Assembly (NCBI GenBank): GCA_046518185.1
Contig: JBKGRZ010000004.1
Span: forward strand, 62,001 to 126,000
Direction of reading: 5' to 3'
Length of the DNA: 64,000 nucleotides
Origin: Scandinavium vulneris_A
GTDB taxonomy: Bacteria > Pseudomonadota > Gammaproteobacteria > Enterobacterales > Enterobacteriaceae
Position 1 is the stretch's first letter; every line of letters begins with the position of its first letter. The notes under the pieces are model-generated. The model was not told the DNA's origin. It did no database searches and worked only from the letters and a program-made list of their open reading frames with translations. The translations under genes were made by a program, and so were the position numbers. Below, piece after piece: positions 42,054 through 49,069 of this stretch.

Positions 42054-42279
42054 TTATTTTTTGTGTAAAACAAGGTAATTGAATAAACCCATGCCACCGT
42101 TGAGCGCTTTTAATGACTGGAGATCAGTGTCGAGTTCATCGTGCATGGCTTTGATAGGTTTTACCCATCGTGGTGCTTTTGGGTTGGATGACTCCTGTGT
42201 TGTTGTGATAAATGTCTCCGGCGACAAGCTGTCTTAACACAGTATCAAAAGATAAACGTTTTACAGACTGCTCATTCAT
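42054..42279 (-). pseudogene. Frameshifted second immunity-like gene
   Basis: ATG 42279 overlaps the stop of the intact immunity gene (TAATG), so a coupled gene starts here, but frame 1 stops after 47 residues (MNEQSVKRLSFDTVLRQ and on). The next frame carries a coherent protein tail: SPETFITTTQE, APRWVKPIKAMHDELDTDL, LKALNGGMGLFNYLVLHKK. The last part resembles FGGAGSFNDLILQKNG in the intact neighbour, so this looks like a duplicated immunity gene broken by a one-base shift around codons 17-20. Confidence 0.6.
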
Positions 42280-42566
42280 TATTTTCTACGCGCGATCATC
42301 TCCTTCTTCAAAGCATCATAAAGTGCATCCTGAAGTTTGTTTAATGCAATATTTTCCTCTCTCAGCATTTGTCCATTTTTTTGCAAAATAAGGTCATTAA
42401 ATGAACCTGCACCACCAAAGACGATCTTGATTTCGTTAAGAGTGGTGTCGTAGTCGGCATCTAACTGCTGATGAAAATGTTTAAATTGTTCGGCCCATTT
42501 TTTTTCGTTAGTTGCATCAAGTAAAATGCTGATGCTATTAAGTAAATTTTTAATTTCAGTCATCAT
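42279..42566 (-). CDS. Putative immunity protein (DUF6966-like)
   Basis: The protein has 95 residues, helical and cytoplasmic, with the block IKIVFGGAGSFNDLILQKNG that I recall from DUF6966 proteins found beside polymorphic toxins. ATG 42566 overlaps the stop of the upstream toxin-like gene (ATGA), the classical arrangement of toxin then immunity. A longer upstream frame lies inside the toxin gene and is rejected. Its stop in turn overlaps the next, broken copy. Function is inferred from context. Confidence 0.7.
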   Translation of the reverse strand: MMTEIKNLLNSISILLDATNEKKWAEQFKHFHQQLDADYDTTLNEIKIVFGGAGSFNDLILQKNGQMLREENIALNKLQDALYDALKKEMIARRK

Positions 42567-43720
42567 TTTAATCCGCCAAAATCTAAAGTTACTATGCCTG
42601 GGACATCCCAAGGCGCTGGGATCATCACCTGTTCAGTTCCACCTGAGTAGAGGTCAGTCTGATACCCAACCTCCCCAACAAAAACTTTTGTACCTGCCGG
42701 GATATTAATCTCATAGTAACTGTCGATCACTGATGTGCTTCCATCCTCCCACTTGGGACGGACAGCTTTATCTATACGGGTCTGAATAATCCCCTGAGGT
42801 TTCTCGTAACTGAAAAAACGACCGAGATCAGTGCCATTTTGCCCACCACGATAAAATACGGTATCTGTGCTAAGGCTTATTACTTTATAAACTCCGCCAG
42901 AAAACGTTTCGGCAAATCGGTCACTCAAAGGGCCCGGTTTTATAGCAGAGAATTCTCCTTCGACCTTTCCCAGTATGTGAAGGTTTTCGAGCTCGGAAAT
43001 TTGATTAGTTATGCTCATTCTTCCAAGGCCAATAGCTGCAGCCACGGATGCCGCTGCTATTATGCTGCCTTTGGTTTGATCATTCATTACCTGGTCATAA
43101 CCGGCGGGGGTATCTCCACCAAGCTGTTCAGCAGTCTTATGGAAATCTTCTATGTTGCCGTTATAAATACCGCCTGCTGCGAGAAGCCGTCCGGCAGCTT
43201 TACTGTTGATAGTGTTAGCAGCCTGCGCGTGCTGTACTGGTGCATCCGCGAAGTGGTGTTTGACTGTCGGCGCCGGCTTTCTGCCCTGATGATCATTCAG
43301 GATGTACTCGTAAAGTTCTCTTACTTCGATTTTAAAACGGTCGCTGTAGCGATCCATGAAACAGTCGTAAATGAGATTACTGTTTTCATCGAAATAGAAA
43401 GGATTATTAAAGCGGCTCCAGTCTTCCCGGTTATCAATACCTATCATTAAGCCGTGTTCGAGCTGAAATTCTACGTCATCGTAAAGTTTATCGTACTGAT
43501 GGCGTGGCTTGCGTTTGTAGCCAGCGTCGGAAAATCGATGGTGATGACCCTGTTTCCTGTCGGGGACTTGTTGAGGAGGGAGAGACCGCATGTATTTGCT
43601 GTAATCGAGCTCGTAGTAGATGGCCGCTCGCGCCATCGCCTCGTCCGGCGTCAGAATGAATTGAATGTCATCCGGTACCAGATAGAGCTTTGCATCCCAT
43701 CGCGCATATAACATGAACAT
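42563..43720 (-). CDS. Putative polymorphic toxin with variable C-terminal domain
   Basis: The protein has 385 residues. The N-terminal ~140 form a soluble region I cannot assign (YARWDAKLYLVPDD near the start). A variable linker follows, and around residue 225 lies a small Ala/Gly-rich hydrophobic segment (GSIIAAASVAAAIGLGRM). The final ~130 residues (SAIKPGPLSDRFAETFSGG, VFYRGGQNGTDLGRFFS, QTRIDKAV, YEINIPAGTKVFVG, GGTEQVMIP) look like a C-terminal toxin domain I recall at the ends of CdiA/filamentous-haemagglutinin and Rhs-type proteins. The YRGG Arg and late Glu/Gln would suit an ADP-ribosyltransferase-like fold, but this is weak. The start is ATG 43720 (or 43714). A coupled immunity gene follows. 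Confidence 0.6.
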   Translation of the reverse strand: MFMLYARWDAKLYLVPDDIQFILTPDEAMARAAIYYELDYSKYMRSLPPQQVPDRKQGHHHRFSDAGYKRKPRHQYDKLYDDVEFQLEHGLMIGIDNREDWSRFNNPFYFDENSNLIYDCFMDRYSDRFKIEVRELYEYILNDHQGRKPAPTVKHHFADAPVQHAQAANTINSKAAGRLLAAGGIYNGNIEDFHKTAEQLGGDTPAGYDQVMNDQTKGSIIAAASVAAAIGLGRMSITNQISELENLHILGKVEGEFSAIKPGPLSDRFAETFSGGVYKVISLSTDTVFYRGGQNGTDLGRFFSYEKPQGIIQTRIDKAVRPKWEDGSTSVIDSYYEINIPAGTKVFVGEVGYQTDLYSGGTEQVMIPAPWDVPGIVTLDFGGLK

Positions 43721-43822
43721 CAAGTTCTGATCTTAATCCATTATAGATGTGTGGATTTTCGTCAAAACTTGGCGCGAAATCAAACAATATGAACGTTAAG
43801 GATCAGTTTCTTTGAATTGAAC

Positions 43823-43909
43823 AAAAAAATAAGCCCGCGTAAGGGAGATTACGCAGGCTAAGGAGGTGGTTCCTGGTACAGCTAGCATTTATGGGTTATG
43901 TTTTTCAGC
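43823..43909 (-). ncRNA. cyaR: CyaR (RyeE) small regulatory RNA
   Basis: An 87-nt Hfq-dependent sRNA that in E. coli base-pairs with ompX, luxS, nadE and yqaE mRNAs and is activated by CRP. The minus strand begins GCTGAAAAACATAACCC and contains the highly conserved GTACCAGGAACCACCTCC seed region. It ends in the terminator stem AGCCTGCGTAA / TTACGCGGGCT followed by a T-run. Length and sequence match E. coli CyaR. It sits 3' of yegQ in the same orientation, as in E. coli. Confidence 0.95.
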
Positions 43910-43943
43910 GCCTCGGATAATACCCGCATTAAGCGAAGCGGTA

Positions 43944-43959
43944 TGTGATCCGATTCTAA
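43944..43959 (-). promoter_or_regulatory. CRP-like site of cyaR promoter
   Basis: On the minus strand TTAGA-N6-TCACA, one good half of the CRP consensus TGTGA-N6-TCACA. It is centred about 42 nt upstream of the cyaR 5' end, the class II position. A -10-like TATTAT lies just before the start. It fits the known CRP activation of CyaR. Confidence 0.6.
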
Positions 43960-43993
43960 GAATCTTCCGACCGGAAAAAATAACCTTTCTGAA

Positions 43994-45355
43994 CTACTTT
44001 AGCATCGGATGACGGGTGTTCTGTCCGTCGAAATTACGCATCAGCAGGGCATAATCCAGCTCAATCTCTTCCGGCACCGGGATCCATACGGTGTGACCGT
44101 CACCCGGCGCGACATCGGTCGGCTGGCCTTTGCTGTTTTCCATGTGCTCAAGAGTGAAATTGACGTTGCCCTGCGGGGTCATCAGCTCCAGGTTGTCACC
44201 TTTGAGGAACTTGTTTTTGACCGCGACGGCCGCGAGATTGCCTTTGCGCTCGCCGGTGAAATCCCCAACAAATTGCTGGCGTTCAGAGACCGAGAAACCG
44301 TATTCGTAGTTCTGATAGCTGTCATGGGTGTGACGGCGCAGGAAGCCTTCGGTATAGCCGCGATGGGCCAGGCCTTCGAGGGTTTCCAGCAGCGTGGTAT
44401 CGAACGGTTTACCGGCGGCGGCATCATCGATTGCTTTGCGGTACACCTGTGCGGTGCGGGCGCAGTAGTAATAGGATTTGGTGCGGCCTTCGATTTTCAG
44501 CGAATGTACGCCCATCTGCGTCAGACGTTCCACGTGTGCGACGGCACGCAGGTCTTTGGAGTTCATGATGTAGGTGCCGTGCTCGTCTTCGAACGCGGTC
44601 ATGTATTCACCCGGACGCTGCGCTTCTTCCAGCATAAATACGCTGTCGGTTGGCTGACCTTCGCCGAGCGTCGGCTCCACGTTTTTCACCGGGATCGGCT
44701 CGTGTTTATGCACGATGTTGCCGATCTCGTCCTCTTTGCCTTCCTGAACGTTATATTCCCAGCGGCAGGCGTTGGTGCAGGTGCCCTGGTTCGGGTCACG
44801 CTTGTTGATATAGCCCGACAGCAGGCAGCGGCCGGAGTAGGCCATGCACAGCGCACCGTGAACGAAAATCTCAAGTTCCATTTCCGGAACCTGGGTGCGG
44901 ATCTCTTCGATTTCTTCCAGCGACAGTTCGCGGGAGAGGATCACGCGGGTCAGGCCCATCTGCTGCCAGAACTTCACCGTTGCCCAGTTCACGGCGTTGG
45001 CCTGTACCGACAGGTGAATGTCCATCTGCGGGAAGTGCTCACGCACCAGCATAATCAGGCCCGGGTCAGACATGATCAGCGCATCCGGCCCCATATCCAC
45101 CACCGGCTGCAAATCGCGAATGAAGGTTTTCAGCTTGGCGTTGTGCGGCGCAATGTTCACGACCACGTAGAATTTTTTGCCGAGCGCATGGGCTTCGTTG
45201 ATGCCGAGCTGCAAATTCTCGTGGTTGAATTCGTTATTGCGCACGCGCAGAGAGTAACGCGGCTGGCCGGCATAGACAGCGTCGGCACCATAGGCGAAAG
45301 CGTAACGCATATTTTTCAGCGTTCCCGCCGGGGAAAGGAGTTCCGGTTTAAACAT
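43994..45355 (-). CDS. trhP: TrhP (YegQ), U32-family tRNA hydroxylation protein
   Basis: Needed for 5-hydroxyuridine formation at the wobble uridine of certain tRNAs (prephenate-dependent branch); U32 peptidase-like family. The protein has 453 residues, identical in length to E. coli YegQ/TrhP. The start MFKPELLSPAGTLKNMRYAF and the U32 signature ELEIFVHGALCMAYSGRCLLS, read in parts, are present. Conserved cysteines follow in GTCTNACRWEYN; these probably bind an Fe-S cluster. Monocistronic, followed by cyaR. Confidence 0.97.
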   Translation of the reverse strand: MFKPELLSPAGTLKNMRYAFAYGADAVYAGQPRYSLRVRNNEFNHENLQLGINEAHALGKKFYVVVNIAPHNAKLKTFIRDLQPVVDMGPDALIMSDPGLIMLVREHFPQMDIHLSVQANAVNWATVKFWQQMGLTRVILSRELSLEEIEEIRTQVPEMELEIFVHGALCMAYSGRCLLSGYINKRDPNQGTCTNACRWEYNVQEGKEDEIGNIVHKHEPIPVKNVEPTLGEGQPTDSVFMLEEAQRPGEYMTAFEDEHGTYIMNSKDLRAVAHVERLTQMGVHSLKIEGRTKSYYYCARTAQVYRKAIDDAAAGKPFDTTLLETLEGLAHRGYTEGFLRRHTHDSYQNYEYGFSVSERQQFVGDFTGERKGNLAAVAVKNKFLKGDNLELMTPQGNVNFTLEHMENSKGQPTDVAPGDGHTVWIPVPEEIELDYALLMRNFDGQNTRHPMLK

Positions 45356-45476
45356 GATTTTCTCGTTCTGATGACAGGTCAGACTCGCTTCGTGGGAAGC
45401 GATCGGGGAGGTTCCCCTACATTAAGGGCGGGAATTGTAGCGCTGTGGGGCAGTCAGGTAAAGGGCGATGCTGGTT

Positions 45477-45502
45477 GCCCGGCAGGCGAAGCGCTACCGG
45501 GC
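45477..45502 (-). repeat. REP-like hairpin after baeR
   Basis: GCCCGG / CCGGGC stem around CAGGCGAAGCGCTA, the GCGAAGCG-type centre of enterobacterial REP units. It sits immediately 3' of baeR in the 153-bp gap to convergently placed sequence and likely stabilises or ends the mdt-bae transcript. Confidence 0.6.
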
Positions 45503-45508
45503 GGCCAG

Positions 45509-46231
45509 TCAGGCGAGGCGGCAGGCGTCTGCTTCCCAGCGGTAGCCCACGCCATACACCGCGCGAATGAATGACTGCTCCTCATCCTGCGCTTCCAGTT
45601 TACGACGCAGGTTTTTGATGTGGCTGTCGATGGTGCGGTCGGTGACGACGCGGTAATCATCGTACAGGTGGTTGAGCAACTGTTCGCGAGAGAACACTTT
45701 GCCCGGCTCCTGCGACAGCGTTTTCAGCAGACGAAACTCGGCGGGCGTTAAGTCCAGCAGCTTATTGCGCCAGGAGGCCTGGAAGCGGCTTTCATCGACG
45801 ATCAGCGGGCTTTGTGAATCCAGCGCCTGCAGTTCACGCTGCGGACGACAGCGGCGTAGAATGGTTTTGACCCGCGCCACCACTTCCCGCGGGCTGTACG
45901 GTTTGCAGATATAGTCGTCGGCGCCGATTTCCAGCCCCAGCAGGCGGTCGATCTCTTCAATTTTGGCCGTGACCATCACAATCGGCACTTCGGAGAAGCG
46001 ACGGATTTCGCGGCACAGCGTCAGGCCGTCGGTGCCCGGCAACATCAAATCCAGCAGGATCAGGTCCGGCGGGGTCTGGTGTACATAGCTCAACACCTTG
46101 TCGCCATGATTAATCAGCGTCGGGGCGTAGTTGGCCGCCAGCAGGTAATCAATCAACAGCTGCCCCAGTTTGGGCTCGTCCTCGACAATCAGGATGCGCG
46201 GGGTTTTATCATCAATCGGTAATTCGGTCAT
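45509..46231 (-). CDS. baeR: BaeR, OmpR-family response regulator
   Basis: Response regulator of the BaeSR envelope-stress system; activates mdtABCD-baeSR, acrD and spy-type genes. The protein has 240 residues. The receiver domain carries the phospho-acceptor Asp61 in LILLDLMLPG and the acidic pair in VEDEP. The C-terminal winged helix of the OmpR/PhoB type includes TPAEFRLLKTLSQEPGKVFSREQLL, read in parts. Last gene of the operon; overlaps baeS by 4 nt. Confidence 0.97.
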   Translation of the reverse strand: MTELPIDDKTPRILIVEDEPKLGQLLIDYLLAANYAPTLINHGDKVLSYVHQTPPDLILLDLMLPGTDGLTLCREIRRFSEVPIVMVTAKIEEIDRLLGLEIGADDYICKPYSPREVVARVKTILRRCRPQRELQALDSQSPLIVDESRFQASWRNKLLDLTPAEFRLLKTLSQEPGKVFSREQLLNHLYDDYRVVTDRTIDSHIKNLRRKLEAQDEEQSFIRAVYGVGYRWEADACRLA

Positions 46232-47655
46232 ACGGTTCCCGTTAAATCGCGGTCCAGAGGTAGCTCTACTTTAATGCTTACCCCACCAAAAGGCGAATGC
46301 CCGGCGCTCAGCGTGCCGCCGTGCGCGGCCACGATGTTGACGCAAATCGCCAGGCCTAATCCTGACCCGCCGCTGGCGCGGTTGCGCGAGCCTTCGGCGC
46401 GGTAGAAACGCTCACACAGCATTTTCAGCTGTTCGTCGCTTACGCCGGGGCCGCTGTCGGCAAAGGTCAGGGTCAACTGATGAGCGGTTTTTTCTGCTGA
46501 GATGTGCAGCTGACCGCCGCTGTCGGTGTAGCGGAGGCTGTTTTCCAGCAGGTTGTTGAACAACTGCATCAGACGGTCTCTGTCGCCAAACACGGTGGCG
46601 CTTTCCGGTAGCTTCAGGCTGATATGCAACCCGCGGCTGGCAAAGCGTTCGCGGAAGGCACCTGCCGCCATTTCCAGCAGCGAAACGATATCCAGCGATG
46701 CCTTCTGATAAGCCAGCGCGCCTTCGTCAGACATTGACAGCTGATGGAGATCGTCCACCAGTTTGGTCAGGGTGCCGACCTCCGCCTGCAACGATGCCAC
46801 CGATTCCGGGGTGAATTTGCGCACCCCGTCCTGAATGGCTTCCAGCTCACCGCGCAGCACCGCCAGCGGGGTTCGCAGCTCGTGGGAAATATCGGCCATA
46901 AAGTCGCGGCGCATTTGCTGATTACGCTCCAGCGTGCTCGCCAGCTGGTTGAAATCCTGCCCCAGACGGCCTAACTCATCGGTGCCGGTGGCGGTCACGC
47001 GGGTGGAGAAATCGCCCGCCGCCAGCCGGTGTGTGCCTTCCACCAGCCGTTTAACCGGGGCCAACAGGCCGCGCGCCAGTGGGAAGGTTGCCAGGGCTGC
47101 CAGTAACGTCGACAGGGCGACAATCAGCCAACTGGTGCGCCGCTGCTGGCGGTCAAAATTGATATCGGTATTGCGGGTCAGACGCTCGACAGGGGAGGCG
47201 ATGACCGCGCCGACCTCCACGCCGTTAACCATAATCCCGCGGCGGGTGCCGTCTGGCGGAACCGGCGAACGTGGGCCGACCATCACTTTGGCATTCTGAT
47301 CGACCACCCAGAACTGCGTGCGCCAGCCGTGCGGGGGCATCTCTGACGGCCCGCGTCGGCCATCGGGGCCGTGCTTGTCGTCCGGCCCATCGTGTTCTAA
47401 CGAACGCAGGATCTGAAAGACAAACCGATCGTTGCCGCGCAGGAAACGCCAGTTATTGTCATGGGTGGCGTATTGCTCCGCCAGCGCGTCGCTGAGCAAC
47501 TGCAGGCGCTGCTCGTTGCCGCGTTTAATGTAGTCGATAAAGCCGTGCTCAAAGCTCAGGCGCACCGCCCAGTGCATGCTGATCAGCAGCACGATACAGG
47601 TGGCGAGAATGGCAAGAAACAGCTTCGCGGTAATACCGGGGCGCCAGACTTTCAC
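46228..47655 (-). CDS. baeS: BaeS, envelope-stress sensor histidine kinase
   Basis: Inner-membrane sensor kinase partner of BaeR, responding to indole, flavonoids, tannin, spheroplasting and metals in E. coli. The protein has 475 residues, slightly longer than the E. coli protein. TM1 is near 10-32. The periplasmic sensor includes an unusual Gly/Pro/Asp/His-rich stretch (HDGPDDKHGPDGRRGPSEMP) that may add length. TM2 near 175-195 is followed by a HAMP region. The H-box DISHELRTPLAVLRGE has phospho-His at about 258, and the ATPase N, G1 and G2 boxes follow. It overlaps mdtD and baeR by 4 nt each. Confidence 0.96.
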   Translation of the reverse strand: MKVWRPGITAKLFLAILATCIVLLISMHWAVRLSFEHGFIDYIKRGNEQRLQLLSDALAEQYATHDNNWRFLRGNDRFVFQILRSLEHDGPDDKHGPDGRRGPSEMPPHGWRTQFWVVDQNAKVMVGPRSPVPPDGTRRGIMVNGVEVGAVIASPVERLTRNTDINFDRQQRRTSWLIVALSTLLAALATFPLARGLLAPVKRLVEGTHRLAAGDFSTRVTATGTDELGRLGQDFNQLASTLERNQQMRRDFMADISHELRTPLAVLRGELEAIQDGVRKFTPESVASLQAEVGTLTKLVDDLHQLSMSDEGALAYQKASLDIVSLLEMAAGAFRERFASRGLHISLKLPESATVFGDRDRLMQLFNNLLENSLRYTDSGGQLHISAEKTAHQLTLTFADSGPGVSDEQLKMLCERFYRAEGSRNRASGGSGLGLAICVNIVAAHGGTLSAGHSPFGGVSIKVELPLDRDLTGTV

Positions 47656-49067
47656 GGCTTGCTCCTTTTTCGTCGTGCGATAATCATGTTTTGGTTGGTA
47701 TCGTCAGGCACGCGGGCAAAAATCAGCGCCGGAAGCGCGATGATAACTGCCATGCTGAGGTAGGTGTACATAAAGACCTGATGGGAAACTGCGCTGTCGA
47801 CGCTGATGTGATGCTGGCCGTACATCCCCAGCAGCAGGCCCGCCACCGTGACGCCGATACTCATCGACAGCTGCATCACCATCGATAGCATACTGTTCCC
47901 GCTGCTGGCGAGATCGTCCGGCAGGTCTTTCAGGGTCAGGGTGTTCATCGACGAGAAGCGGCTGGAGTTGATCATCCCCTGCGCGAACAGCACCAGCGGC
48001 AGCAGCCAGTACCAGCCCATCAATGCCACGACCATAAACAACAGGCTAATCACCGCCAGCCCGAGGGTGGCGCAGGTAAGCACCTTGCGATAGCCAAAGC
48101 GATTTACCACCTGCACCACAATGCGTTTCATGCCCATGCTGCCAAGTACCATTGGGATCATCATCAGCCCGGCGTGGAACGGCGAAAAGCTGAGGCCGAT
48201 CTGCAAAAATACCGGGGTCATAAACGGCAACATGCCGCTGCCGATACGCCCGGCAAAACTGCCCGACAGGCCGAGTGAAAAGGTGCGGTTTTTAAATAAG
48301 TTCAGGCTGAACAGCGCGTTGTCGTTCTGGCGGGCGTGCCAGAGATAAAACAGCAGCGCCAGCACGCCGACGGTGACCAGCCCCGCCAGCATTAACGACG
48401 AAATGCCTAAGCCGCGTTGCCCGTCCAGCGCCAGGGTCAGCGTCGCCATCCCCAACGCCAGCAGAATGAAGCCGGAGGCGTCAAAGCGTCGGGTTTGCAG
48501 GGTGTAATTCGGCATCAGCCACAGGGTGGCAATCGCCCCGACAATCCCGACCGGAATGTTAATCAGGAAAATCCAGTGCCAGGAGGCGTACTCCACCAGA
48601 ACACCGCCCAGCGCCGGGCCAACCAGGGGGCCGACCTGGCCGGGAATGGTGACGAAGGTCATCGCCGCCATGTACTGATTGCGCGGCACGATTTTCATCA
48701 CCGTCAGCCTGCCGACCGGCACCATCATTGCCCCGCCGACGCCCTGCAACACGCGGGCCATCACCAGTTCATTGAGGGTGTTGGCTGAGGCGCAAAACAC
48801 CGACCCGGCGGTAAACAGCACAATGGCGGTGAAGAAGATATTGCGCACGCCCACGCGATCCGCCAGCCAGCCGCTGGCAGGCAGCATCACTGCCACCGTC
48901 AGCACATAGGAAACCACCACCATGTGCATGTGCAGAGGGCTGACCCCGAGGCTTTTCGCCATCGAGGGCAGGGCGGTGTTGACGATGGTGGTATCCAGCG
49001 CCTGCATAAAGAAGCCGAACGCCACAATCCACAGTTGCCAGCGCACGCTGGCGGGCAGTTCTTCCAT
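47652..49067 (-). CDS. mdtD: MdtD, MFS transporter of the mdt operon
   Basis: DHA2-type major-facilitator protein, 471 residues, about fourteen predicted membrane helices. LDTTIVNTALPSMAKSLG at the N-terminus and GWLADRVGVRNIF are typical of this branch. In E. coli it is not needed for the drug resistance given by MdtABC and has been linked to citrate/iron-citrate export in other work. Two nt after mdtC and overlapping baeS by 4 nt, so clearly cotranscribed. Confidence 0.95.
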   Translation of the reverse strand: MEELPASVRWQLWIVAFGFFMQALDTTIVNTALPSMAKSLGVSPLHMHMVVVSYVLTVAVMLPASGWLADRVGVRNIFFTAIVLFTAGSVFCASANTLNELVMARVLQGVGGAMMVPVGRLTVMKIVPRNQYMAAMTFVTIPGQVGPLVGPALGGVLVEYASWHWIFLINIPVGIVGAIATLWLMPNYTLQTRRFDASGFILLALGMATLTLALDGQRGLGISSLMLAGLVTVGVLALLFYLWHARQNDNALFSLNLFKNRTFSLGLSGSFAGRIGSGMLPFMTPVFLQIGLSFSPFHAGLMMIPMVLGSMGMKRIVVQVVNRFGYRKVLTCATLGLAVISLLFMVVALMGWYWLLPLVLFAQGMINSSRFSSMNTLTLKDLPDDLASSGNSMLSMVMQLSMSIGVTVAGLLLGMYGQHHISVDSAVSHQVFMYTYLSMAVIIALPALIFARVPDDTNQNMIIARRKRSKP

Positions 49068-49069
49068 AG

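Noticed and set aside
44009..45574. Plus-strand open frame of 521 codons
   Set aside because: Exactly antisense to trhP (yegQ), whose family and motifs are certain; the antisense translation has no recognisable domain and arises from GC-rich codon bias.
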